From contig JAOLAV010000009.1 in assembly GCA_028338895.1 (NCBI GenBank), positions 1-34,004 on the forward strand: a stretch of 34,004 nucleotides of DNA, in the 5' to 3' direction. The notes below the pieces were generated by a model. That model had not been told where the DNA came from. It ran no database searches and worked only from the letters and a program-made list of their open reading frames with translations. How positions within the stretch are numbered: the first letter of the stretch is position 1; every line of letters begins with the position of its first letter. Shown piece after piece: positions 1 to 6,933 of the stretch. This stretch comes from Fidelibacterota bacterium (GTDB lineage: Bacteria > Fidelibacterota > Marinisomatia > Marinisomatales > UBA1611). Position numbers and translations under genes: made by a program.

Positions 1-565
1 TACCTCTTATCCAACTCAAGACCGCTTCTAAAACAGAAACTTCACCTTTATGTTCCATTGAAATTGTTTCTAAAAACCCATGAAGCGCGTGTTTTGAAGC
101 AACATAACCAGAGTGGTTGGGAAAACCCATTATCGCTTGAGCCGTTGAACAACTAACAATTTTACCGTTTGTTTTTTTTAAAAATGGAATAGCGACATGG
201 CAACAATTAACAGCACCCATATAATTTGTGTTAATTAAGTCATAAAAAAAACTAATGTCGTCAATATCCTCAAATTTTGCCCACATGCTAATACCTGCAT
301 TTAAAATTAAGGAATCAATTCTACCAAACTCATTTATTGTTTGATCAATCATATTTTTACATTGATCTATTTTGGTTATATCAGTTTTTACAGCTATAGA
401 TCGACCACCAGAAGAATTAATAAAACTTGAAACTCTTTGGATTTCTTCTAATCTCCTTGCTGCACAAACGACTATTGAACCATTAATTGATAATTGTTTA
501 CATAGCTCTTCTCCAATTCCAGAAGAGGCTCCAGTTACAATAAAGACTTTATCCTTAAGAAGCAT
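1..565 (-). CDS. Short-chain dehydrogenase/reductase, partial (C-terminus outside window)
   Basis: This gene is absent from the ORF track because it runs off the left edge; I translated it from the reverse complement, starting at ATG 565 (MLLKDKVFIVTG). About 188 residues are visible. The NAD(P)-binding motif TGASSGIG is near residue 11, the NAG motif reads LNAGIS, the catalytic serine lies in SCSTAQ and the active-site pair is YVASK, so this is a classical SDR of the 11beta-HSD/DHRS7 style. It begins 18 bp after the AGPS-like gene, as the fourth gene of the minus-strand operon. DHRS7B (PexRAP) in animals is an SDR that reduces acyl/alkyl-DHAP, so by context this enzyme could reduce alkyl-DHAP to alkyl-glycerol-3-phosphate. 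The fold is certain; the substrate is inference. No clear Shine-Dalgarno sequence precedes the start. Confidence 0.9.
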   Translation of the reverse strand, partial: MLLKDKVFIVTGASSGIGEELCKQLSINGSIVVCAARRLEEIQRVSSFINSSGGRSIAVKTDITKIDQCKNMIDQTINEFGRIDSLILNAGISMWAKFEDIDDISFFYDLINTNYMGAVNCCHVAIPFLKKTNGKIVSCSTAQAIMGFPNHSGYVASKHALHGFLETISMEHKGEVSVLEAVLSWIRG

Positions 566-583
566 ATATAATGATTTTTAAAA

Positions 584-2341
584 CTATTTTTTAACTATAT
601 TATTATTTACACCAAATATGTTATCAGGGTCTTGGGCTTTTTTTATACCTTGAATCATACTTATACTGCCCTTAGAGATGGTTTTGACCATAAAATCTTT
701 TCTTAGTTTCCCCACTCCATGATGATGGGATATAGAGCCACCATTTTTTATAAAATTTTCTCTCAGAGCATACTCAATTTCGGTAAAAACATCTTCAGGG
801 TTTTCTACCCCATCAAAGCACATTGCGATGGTGTTATACATACAAACACCGGTATGATATATTTTTGATATTCTAGATGTGAAAAAAGGTTTACCAGGTA
901 AATTATAATTTTTATGAAGTTTAATTAGAAGTTTATAGGCCTCACTTTTTACTTGATTTATGTTTGACCAGGGAACGGATGTTTCCATTGTTTCACCCAA
1001 AATATTTTGGGTGAAAATAAGCTCTCTTATATATGCAATTACCATGGTTGCTAAATACCCACTTTTACCGGTACTCTCCCCAGCGATAAAACCTTTATGT
1101 TTTTTTGCTAAAGACTTTAAGTTTTCTAATTGGTGTTTTACTTCTAAATCAGATCCTTCAACCTTAAATGTAGCTGCGGTGAATTTTTCTGGATCAAACC
1201 CTTTTATATTAAAAATAAAATATTTTTGCAATTTATCTAACGTACCAGAAAAGCCTTCTTTCTCTTCTTTTAGAGCGCTACCAAATCGTATTTGAAGATT
1301 ATCGGCTAACCGAGCACTAGCGGGAACCATATTAGATTGAAAGAGGTCTTGCATAAAACTCACACCCTTTTCCCAATCATGAAAAATGATAGATTCATAA
1401 GCTGACTTTTTTGGTAGAGGATGTATTTTCAGTGTTGCTTTTGTTATTAAACCAAGGTTTCCCTCGGATCCAAAAAGTATATTTTGAGTTTTTATTCCGA
1501 TTGATGCTCTTGTTAAGGGTTTTATTTGGTTAATGACACCAGAAGGTGTAATCATTGTTATATTTTGGACTATATCTTCAATATTTCCATATTTATGTTT
1601 TTTCATTCCAGCAGCATTGGTAGATATCCACCCACCAACTGTCGAAAACTCGTAACTATCTGGTTCATGTCCCGCAGTAAAACCAGCTTTATTTAACCCT
1701 TCTTCAAGTTTTTTTCCAGTTATTCCAGCTTGCACTGAAGCCATTAGGTTTTTTTTATCAATTGATTCAATTTTGTTCATTCTTCTAGTATCAACGGAAA
1801 CGATCATTCTCTTCTCTTCCTCTGGTACCCTTAAAGCGTTTGTTACGTTTGTACCACCTCCGTATGGTATAAGGCAAACATTATGTTTTTTTGCAAGATC
1901 AATTAATTGTATCGCCTCCTCTTCATCTTCAACATAGAAAACTAAATCTGTAAAGTTTTTAAGTTTATTATATAAAACCTTATATACTTCATCTGTTGAG
2001 TGTTGTCCATGGCTATGTAAGAGTCTTTCATTATCTGTAAAAGTATATCTATCTTCTTCAAATAAAGATTTCAGCTCATCAATAAAGTCATTATTTGTAT
2101 TATATTGCTCAATATATTTTCTTTCTAACTCTTGAACTTTTGGTTTTATATCAAATTCAACTCCCAGAGCTTCTTCTACGAACGGAATAAATTTTGTTAG
2201 TTTTTTACCACAAACAGGATATCTGTTTCCTGTAAATGTTACAGATTTATCATCGTTTACAATAAAATTAGAGTCACGATACCCCCACTTATGTCCCCAG
2301 TTTTCACTATTTACACCAAAAAACTTTTTGTTTTCACTCAT
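584..2341 (-). CDS. Alkyldihydroxyacetonephosphate synthase-like FAD enzyme (AGPS family)
   Basis: Predicted to exchange the acyl chain of acyl-DHAP for a fatty alcohol, forming the ether bond of alkyl-DHAP. The 585-residue product matches eukaryotic AGPS along its length: an N-terminal WGYRDSNF segment, TGNRYPVCG, the FAD-binding loop IPYGGGTNV near residue 160, GHEPDSYEFSTVGGW near 225-238, YGNIEDIV, and the C-terminal HHHGVGKLRK near 539, which corresponds to the tri-histidine active-site segment of AGPS. These AGPS-specific blocks make a generic GlcD-type oxidase less likely. I start at ATG 2341 rather than the track start 2377, because GGAG lies about 7 nt upstream and this gives an 8-nt ATGAGTGA overlap with the upstream acyltransferase, suggesting translational coupling. 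No peroxisomal targeting is expected; the enzyme is probably cytosolic or peripheral. Confidence 0.88.
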   Translation of the reverse strand: MSENKKFFGVNSENWGHKWGYRDSNFIVNDDKSVTFTGNRYPVCGKKLTKFIPFVEEALGVEFDIKPKVQELERKYIEQYNTNNDFIDELKSLFEEDRYTFTDNERLLHSHGQHSTDEVYKVLYNKLKNFTDLVFYVEDEEEAIQLIDLAKKHNVCLIPYGGGTNVTNALRVPEEEKRMIVSVDTRRMNKIESIDKKNLMASVQAGITGKKLEEGLNKAGFTAGHEPDSYEFSTVGGWISTNAAGMKKHKYGNIEDIVQNITMITPSGVINQIKPLTRASIGIKTQNILFGSEGNLGLITKATLKIHPLPKKSAYESIIFHDWEKGVSFMQDLFQSNMVPASARLADNLQIRFGSALKEEKEGFSGTLDKLQKYFIFNIKGFDPEKFTAATFKVEGSDLEVKHQLENLKSLAKKHKGFIAGESTGKSGYLATMVIAYIRELIFTQNILGETMETSVPWSNINQVKSEAYKLLIKLHKNYNLPGKPFFTSRISKIYHTGVCMYNTIAMCFDGVENPEDVFTEIEYALRENFIKNGGSISHHHGVGKLRKDFMVKTISKGSISMIQGIKKAQDPDNIFGVNNNIVKK

Positions 2342-3062
2342 ATAGGAACTCCGCTTTTTCTTTAATCCTCTGTTCAAGTTCTAGGGTCATACCTTTGATC
2401 GCTTTACTTACTTCTTCATTCGTTGGGCTTTCTGTTTTTATAAAAGAACTAGGATAAATTGGTTCAAGAATGTATACACAAATCTTACCTGGCTGCATAA
2501 GAAATTTATCTTTTGGCCATGCTCTATGAGAACCAAAAATAACAGCAGGAACAATAGGCTTATTTAAGTTAATTGAAAACGTTGATGCTCCTCTTTTAAA
2601 GGGAGTAATCTCACCCGGTTTTCCTCGGGTACCTTCTGGGAAGAAGATTAAACATCTTTTGTTATAATTCATAAACGACTTACATAGTGTTAATGTATCT
2701 TTGATTGGAAAACTTCGAACACCATCTATTTTCCTATCAATAGGTATCAAGTTCATAACAGTATTAATTAAATTTCTTTTGAACCAACTATCAAACCAGT
2801 AATCCTTTGCCGCAAGCATTCCAAAGTGATTAAAGCTTTTTTGAGCAGAGGCAGATAATAAAGCAACATCCATATGGCTATTGTGATTACTGCAAAAAAT
2901 ATATGATGATTCAGGAAGGTTTTCTCTTCCAAAAACTTTTAAAGGAGTATAAAAAGTAAAGACAATTTTACTATAAATGTAAAATAAGATTTTCCATATT
3001 TTAAAATAAAAAGGTTGATTCCCCAATAAGTATTTAAATTTGGGGTTTTGGAGGACATCCAT
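2334..3062 (-). CDS. PlsC-type glycerolipid acyltransferase
   Basis: A 242-residue member of the PlsC/LPLAT family, which transfers acyl chains to glycerophosphate-type acceptors at the inner membrane. The catalytic HX4D box is NHNSHMD (H60, D65) and the acceptor-binding box is FFPEGTRG near 140-147, followed by a PAVIFGS block. A hydrophobic, aromatic-rich segment at about 21-38 probably anchors it. The length is normal for 1-acyl-glycerol-3-phosphate acyltransferase. It begins 8 bp after the HMG-CoA reductase gene and overlaps the AGPS-like gene by 8 nt. Since GNPAT, which acylates DHAP for ether lipids, carries the same domain, this protein could make the acyl-DHAP used by the neighbour, or it could acylate the finished alkyl-glycerol-3-phosphate. 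Sequence alone does not decide which. Confidence 0.88.
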   Translation of the reverse strand: MDVLQNPKFKYLLGNQPFYFKIWKILFYIYSKIVFTFYTPLKVFGRENLPESSYIFCSNHNSHMDVALLSASAQKSFNHFGMLAAKDYWFDSWFKRNLINTVMNLIPIDRKIDGVRSFPIKDTLTLCKSFMNYNKRCLIFFPEGTRGKPGEITPFKRGASTFSINLNKPIVPAVIFGSHRAWPKDKFLMQPGKICVYILEPIYPSSFIKTESPTNEEVSKAIKGMTLELEQRIKEKAEFLYE

Positions 3063-3070
3063 ATAGGATG

Positions 3071-4231
3071 TTATTTTCTACCATATTTCATGTGTGCGTC
3101 TGTCCATGTATGAGAACCTATTGCACATATTAGAGATATTTCAAGAGCTAGAGCAGCTCCAGCTATAATTTCTGCTAATTTTCTTGAAGAGTATTCCCCA
3201 CCATTACAACCAAGTAATTCTAAGTTTTTATTTTGCATTTTTAATCGAGTTCCTCCACCTACAGTCCCAACGGTTAACGATGGAAGAGTTAATTTAAACT
3301 TTAAGGCATCTTCTCTTTTTTCAAGTCCAATATGAGCGATGCTGTTTTCAGCTACACATGCAGCGTCTTGACCCGTTGCAAGATATATAGCTGTAAGAGC
3401 ATTTGAAACATGAAGACCATTACCATGAGTACCAGCCATACTAGATACAATAGGAAAAAAACTCCAGCAATCAAAAAGTATATCTGGATCCATTTTTAAG
3501 ACTCTTCTCATTACACTATTTTTGATAGTTGTTTCTGCTGTAACGGCATGACCTCTTCCGAGAAGCATATTTCGTACGGATGCTTTTTTATCACTATTGA
3601 GGTTTGATTCTAAAATATAGTTTTGATTTGTTTTTTCTTGAATAAACTCACAAGCTACTTTTGCTGCGAGTGTCACCATATTCTGACCAGCAGCGTTACT
3701 TGTATCTAAAACAATATCGAGAATAACATAATTCTGAACTGTGTACTGGTCTATTCTTAAAACTTTACCATGATTTGTAGTGCTCTCAGCAACATCCATA
3801 ATACTTTTTTCATTTTCTTTTACCCAATTTTGAAATTTGACACTTTCATCAATATTATCAAAAATAAACACAGGAGCTCTGGAGAGTTCTTGTCTAAAAT
3901 GTCTTACAATCGTTCCGCCGCTAATACTAGAGGCATAGATACCACGATTCATAGACATGGCGAGTGTCCCTTCAAGCGTACACAATGGAATACAAAACTC
4001 CCCTTTTGCGTAAGTCCCATCTAATAGTAGTGGTCCAACCACCGCCATTGGTACTTGCATAAACCCAACATGGTTTTCAATAATTCCTTGAAGATCTTCT
4101 ACATCATCTCGAAGAGAATCATTTAATTCTATTCCAGAAAACTGTTTAACCCATTTTTTACGAGCAGTTGTATCCTCGTGTGTGTACCCTCTAGGTATAG
4201 ATGTATTACGTTCATTGTTTTGATCAGACAT
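3071..4231 (-). CDS. Hydroxymethylglutaryl-CoA reductase, divergent class I-like
   Basis: Predicted to reduce HMG-CoA to mevalonate. Recognisable blocks run in family order: VGFMQVPMAVVGPL (56-68), LCTLEG with the catalytic Glu (E87), SDKKAS with the catalytic Lys (K215), GRGHAVTAETTI, TGQDAA with the catalytic Asp (D289), VGTVGGGTRL (321-330), and a C-terminal GSHTWTDAHM segment that probably supplies the catalytic His (H374). The DAMGMN motif, which contacts the nicotinamide cofactor in class I enzymes, is replaced by SNAAGQN (178-184), so cofactor handling or substrate may differ. At 386 residues it is close to a bare catalytic domain without a sterol-sensing region. It is the first gene of the minus-strand lipid operon. 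Mevalonate synthesis is the default reading; a diverged reductase acting on another CoA ester is possible. Confidence 0.85.
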   Translation of the reverse strand: MSDQNNERNTSIPRGYTHEDTTARKKWVKQFSGIELNDSLRDDVEDLQGIIENHVGFMQVPMAVVGPLLLDGTYAKGEFCIPLCTLEGTLAMSMNRGIYASSISGGTIVRHFRQELSRAPVFIFDNIDESVKFQNWVKENEKSIMDVAESTTNHGKVLRIDQYTVQNYVILDIVLDTSNAAGQNMVTLAAKVACEFIQEKTNQNYILESNLNSDKKASVRNMLLGRGHAVTAETTIKNSVMRRVLKMDPDILFDCWSFFPIVSSMAGTHGNGLHVSNALTAIYLATGQDAACVAENSIAHIGLEKREDALKFKLTLPSLTVGTVGGGTRLKMQNKNLELLGCNGGEYSSRKLAEIIAGAALALEISLICAIGSHTWTDAHMKYGRK

Positions 4232-4385
4232 AATTATACTTTTAATTTTTAAGAAGAAAAATAAATAGAAATCGAATTTTCTAACTAAGATAGAAATACA
4301 CGATGTTTAAATATACAAGAATCATTAATGATGTTCCAATTGAATTAGATCTGTATTTCTTAATAAGATGTTTAATTAATTATCC

Positions 4386-4634
4386 TCAACCAGCCAAAAT
4401 GATTAAACTAAAAATGGACCCCAAGCTTATTGCAATAGCAACAAGCGATCCATTAAGTGCTGAACGATATCTTAATTTTTTTGTTTTAGAAGAGTATTCC
4501 TTTTCTAGTAGTCTTTTTTGTTCAAGTGTTAAATTGTCTGTGTCTGCGATATTTAAATTTTTACTCAAAAATCGAGATTTTAAATTATTATTTAAAATTA
4601 GACTAAGGAGGGTATAGCCAATTAATCCGCCCAA
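4386..4634 (-). pseudogene. Small membrane-protein ORF, possible C-terminal fragment of a frameshifted gene
   Basis: This 82-codon frame opens with TTG (LGGLIGYTLL), has a hydrophobic segment at about 3-14, a charged middle (QKRLLEKEYSSKTKKLRYR) and a second strong membrane segment at 64-81 ending LIILAG. An AGG lies 6 nt before the TTG, so independent expression is possible. There is no ATG, and the two segments just upstream lie in other frames but also look coding, so I suspect this is the tail of a longer envelope protein broken by frameshifts. The family is not identified. The plus-strand ORF 4303..4617 on the same DNA is a shadow. Confidence 0.4.
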
Positions 4635-4656
4635 TAAAAGCCTGGAAAACTATTGG

Positions 4657-4870
4657 TCATTGCGCCACCTGTACAGCTAAAGTAAAACCTGTTCCACAAC
4701 TAAAAACCCCACAGCAAGACCAGACTAAGTGGCTATGGTCTTGGCCTGCTTTGGAAAAAACCAACTTTTCAATATCAAGAGTTGTTCGGGTTTTTACTAT
4801 TCCAAAAACATCCTCTTTTACATTGGTCTTGTTTTCACCAATAAAAGACTCACTTTTAGAGGCTTTTATT
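4657..4870 (-). pseudogene. Coding-looking remnant after the FDPETGE repeats (frameshifted continuation)
   Basis: Immediately after the stop of the FDPETGE lipoprotein, the neighbouring frame reads about 70 residues that look like protein: KASKSESFIGENKTNVKE, then VKTRTTLDIEKLV, then a Cys- and Gly-rich hydrophobic stretch WSCCGVFSCGTGFTLAVQ. It has no start codon of its own here; the ATG of the track ORF at 4956 lies inside the repeats, where the frame is a shadow of FDPETGE. Near 4675 a third frame continues plausibly (CTGGAMTNSFPGF) before the 4386..4634 frame takes over. This fits one ancestral protein split by several small indels, or sequence errors. No function is assigned. Confidence 0.35.
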
Positions 4871-5764
4871 TTATTCTCCAGTTTCAGGGTCAAAGGTATT
4901 TGGCTTTTTTCTAACTCTTTCTCCAGTTTCAGGGTCAAAAGTCTCGAATTCTTCACCTAGAATACTATTTTGGTCATGTGATTTATACTGATGATTGATC
5001 TTTGTAGGCGCTGGAAGCGGTGTAAATATCTCTTTTTTACTTTGAATTGGTATAAATTCATTAACACCAAAACCAATTGAGACTAATGGTTGATACTCAC
5101 TATTATAGTTTTCATAAAAATATGTATTTTTACTATTAGGGTTTATATTTAAAATTTCATTTTTTATAAGGGAAACATCTACTTGTAGCACAATAGACCC
5201 GTTTTTCATCAAGCTATTATATTCTTCATACCCAAATGATATTCCTGCTCCATGTGTATTAAATTTATATTTTATCTGATCAGGTATTAATCTATACCCT
5301 CTTGTATAAAGAGTATGAAAACCAATATAAAAAGGGAATTTATCGTTTTCAGAAGTACCTGTTTTAATAGATTGGATTGAATGTAAAACATGACTACCAG
5401 AATTGCTTAAGGTTGTTTCGACGTTTATACCCGCTTTCAGAGGTGATTTACTGTTTATGTTTATATATTTCCTATGTTCTAATCCTATAAAAGACCCTAG
5501 TTGATCACCATTAGGATCAATTATTCCCAAACCACCATAAACACCAGATTCACTCTTTTGGTGGCCCTTTAAAAAAGAAAACTCAGTACGTAAACCAGAA
5601 ACCCAATGGGCTTCTCCACCCATTGGAAGGGAGGCATTAAGAGAAAAAACTTTTTCACCTTTATCTAATATTTTTTGCGTTCGTATATGTGCGTTATTAT
5701 GACAACCTGCGATAAAAAAAAGACTTAACGTAATAAATAAACATCGTTTATGAAGGTGAAGAAT
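4871..5764 (-). CDS. Envelope lipoprotein with C-terminal FDPETGE repeats (unusual start)
   Basis: The track starts this ORF at 5623, but the same frame stays open to about 5764 and encodes a lipoprotein signal: HKRCLFITLSLFFIAGC, with the lipobox cysteine followed by HNN. No ATG, GTG or TTG occurs in frame before the signal; ATT 5764 is the candidate used here. An ATG at 5741 is in another frame and would need a slip in the T8 run to join. After the signal, QKILDKGEKVFSLNASLPM and alternating Gly/aromatic strands look like an outer-membrane beta-barrel-type lipoprotein. It ends in two 7-residue FDPETGE repeats separated by RVRKKPNT and stops exactly at a repeat end. The gene follows 5770..6462 by a few bases, in the same operon. 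Specific function unknown; possibly truncated. Confidence 0.6.
   Translation of the reverse strand: MLHLHKRCLFITLSLFFIAGCHNNAHIRTQKILDKGEKVFSLNASLPMGGEAHWVSGLRTEFSFLKGHQKSESGVYGGLGIIDPNGDQLGSFIGLEHRKYININSKSPLKAGINVETTLSNSGSHVLHSIQSIKTGTSENDKFPFYIGFHTLYTRGYRLIPDQIKYKFNTHGAGISFGYEEYNSLMKNGSIVLQVDVSLIKNEILNINPNSKNTYFYENYNSEYQPLVSIGFGVNEFIPIQSKKEIFTPLPAPTKINHQYKSHDQNSILGEEFETFDPETGERVRKKPNTFDPETGE
4874..4939 (-). repeat. Two 21-bp direct repeats encoding FDPETGE, 45-bp period
   Basis: The 21-bp unit TTTGACCCTGAAACTGGAGAA (minus-strand sense) occurs perfectly at 4919-4939 and again at 4874-4894. The period is 45 bp, i.e. 15 codons, so the unit stays in frame. The TAA stop directly follows the second copy. 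Such short in-frame repeats can expand or contract by recombination or slippage, which may explain the break at this point. Confidence 0.9.
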
Positions 5765-5769
5765 AGGAT

Positions 5770-6462
5770 TTATACAGTCATCACGAACATAAAAACAAAG
5801 AATAATATTCCCGGGACAATAAAATATTCAGGTCTCTGTTCAATTACTTTTATAATACCGTGTCGATTTATATATTCTATAGGTGAGAGTTCTTTTGGGT
5901 AGGTTTTCTGTTTTATATTTATTTTTTCTTTTTGTATTATGCTCATTTCCTGTCTTATCAATAACCTAATTTCATTTTTTGTTAAAAAAGAAAATTCGTT
6001 ATTGAGAGCTTTAAAAGACCCCGTAAGTGTATCTTGCTCTGTAATACTTTTTTCTACAGTAAGGCTTTTATTAGGGTCTAATTTGTTTTTTAATGTAAGA
6101 GTTTTTTGAATCTCTCTATTAAAAACATCTGGAATATTAGAAGTCCACTCTCCCGTCATGGGGTTAATTTTAGGGGGAAATAAAATTTCTTCAGAAAGAG
6201 TGTTTTCACTACAATTATATTCTATGTTTTCTACAGATTGAGAATTTAATTTTACCAAAGTTATAAAATCAACACTATCACAGGAGTAGTGCTGAACTTT
6301 TTCTTTTACTAAAACGTGAACATAGTTCATATACGTTCCTAAATATTCACCAGAAATAACGATTCCTTTTTTGTTTTTTTCCGTTGGAGCAAGAGTTACT
6401 TCATTAAACTGGGGAAAGCAAAAGCTAAATAAAATAAAAAAAAGAAAAATATTTTTAGTCAT
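5770..6462 (-). CDS. Exported protein with C-terminal membrane anchor, unknown function
   Basis: I place the start at ATG 6462 (MTKNIFLFFILFSFCFPQ), not the track start 6483: AGGGA lies about 7 nt upstream and the ATG overlaps the preceding stop as ATGACTAA. The 230-residue product has a signal peptide (about 1-18), a small beta-rich segment KGIVISGEYLGTYMNYVHV with the G-x-y-hydrophobic pattern also seen in the two upstream products, a mid-region NPMTGEWT, a Lys/Glu-rich helical section, and a membrane segment at the extreme C-terminus (YFIVPGILFFVFMFVMTV). Most of the chain is therefore probably periplasmic and anchored at its end. I do not recognise a family. It lies between the second small exported protein and the lipoprotein in one transcription unit. 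Confidence 0.75.
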   Translation of the reverse strand: MTKNIFLFFILFSFCFPQFNEVTLAPTEKNKKGIVISGEYLGTYMNYVHVLVKEKVQHYSCDSVDFITLVKLNSQSVENIEYNCSENTLSEEILFPPKINPMTGEWTSNIPDVFNREIQKTLTLKNKLDPNKSLTVEKSITEQDTLTGSFKALNNEFSFLTKNEIRLLIRQEMSIIQKEKINIKQKTYPKELSPIEYINRHGIIKVIEQRPEYFIVPGILFFVFMFVMTV

Positions 6463-6922
6463 ATATATTCCCTGAGATATCAATTTTTAAAGGCTTATAA
6501 AAAGTGTTTTTTCCAATTATTCCACCCAAAACGACTCCACCAACTATAGTTACTCTGACCAATGGATTTTGTGGGTTTTCACGGTTAACAATCAAAGTAA
6601 GGTAGCTAATAACACCCCCAACTAATGAAACTCCCAAGGCTAAAAGAAACTCAGTTTTTTCAGGGATAACATAAACATATTTAATACCCTTATTGCTATA
6701 TGATGATGATGAGCCTTCAACTAAAACAATAAAAGCTTCAGATGTTGAACCAATAAGTTCTCCTTGAATATAAATATTTTCTTGGCCTAGAAAACGAATG
6801 ATCTTACCTGTATAATTATTCACAAAGTTTTCTAGCCGTACGGACTTTATCGCTTTTTTGTCCGTTATAGCTTGAGAAAATGCTGAAGAAAGAAATAAGA
6901 TCAGGACTATCTTTTTTTTCAT
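6455..6922 (-). CDS. Small exported membrane protein with LSM-like beta segment
   Basis: A 155-residue protein beginning MKKKIVLILFLSSAFSQA, a good signal peptide, preceded by AAGGAA at 6-nt spacing. Residues about 35-85 (GKIIRFLGQENIYIQGELIG, then FIVLVEG and IKYVYVIP) have the short-strand layout of LSM-like repeats, in which a ligand or partner is normally bound by a five-stranded barrel. Two hydrophobic, glycine-rich stretches (LLALGVSLVGGVISYLTLIV and VTIVGGVVLGGIIG) look membrane-embedded. It starts 11 bp after the beta-barrel gene and overlaps the next gene by 8 nt, so the three are very likely co-expressed. The function is unknown; the LSM comparison is pattern-based and should be treated as tentative. 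Confidence 0.72.
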   Translation of the reverse strand: MKKKIVLILFLSSAFSQAITDKKAIKSVRLENFVNNYTGKIIRFLGQENIYIQGELIGSTSEAFIVLVEGSSSSYSNKGIKYVYVIPEKTEFLLALGVSLVGGVISYLTLIVNRENPQNPLVRVTIVGGVVLGGIIGKNTFYKPLKIDISGNIYD

Positions 6923-6933
6923 TAGTTATTCCT

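Noticed and set aside
960-1295. Plus-strand ORF of 111 codons inside the AGPS-like gene
   Set aside because: It lies antisense within a strongly conserved gene and its translation has no recognisable domain; it is a shadow frame. The same applies to 3770..4024, 11904..12266, 22901..23122 and 30691..30978.
4303-4617. Plus-strand ORF of 104 codons upstream of HMG-CoA reductase
   Set aside because: The minus-strand frame 4386..4634 on the same DNA has clearer membrane-protein character; the plus frame has no ribosome-binding site or family match.
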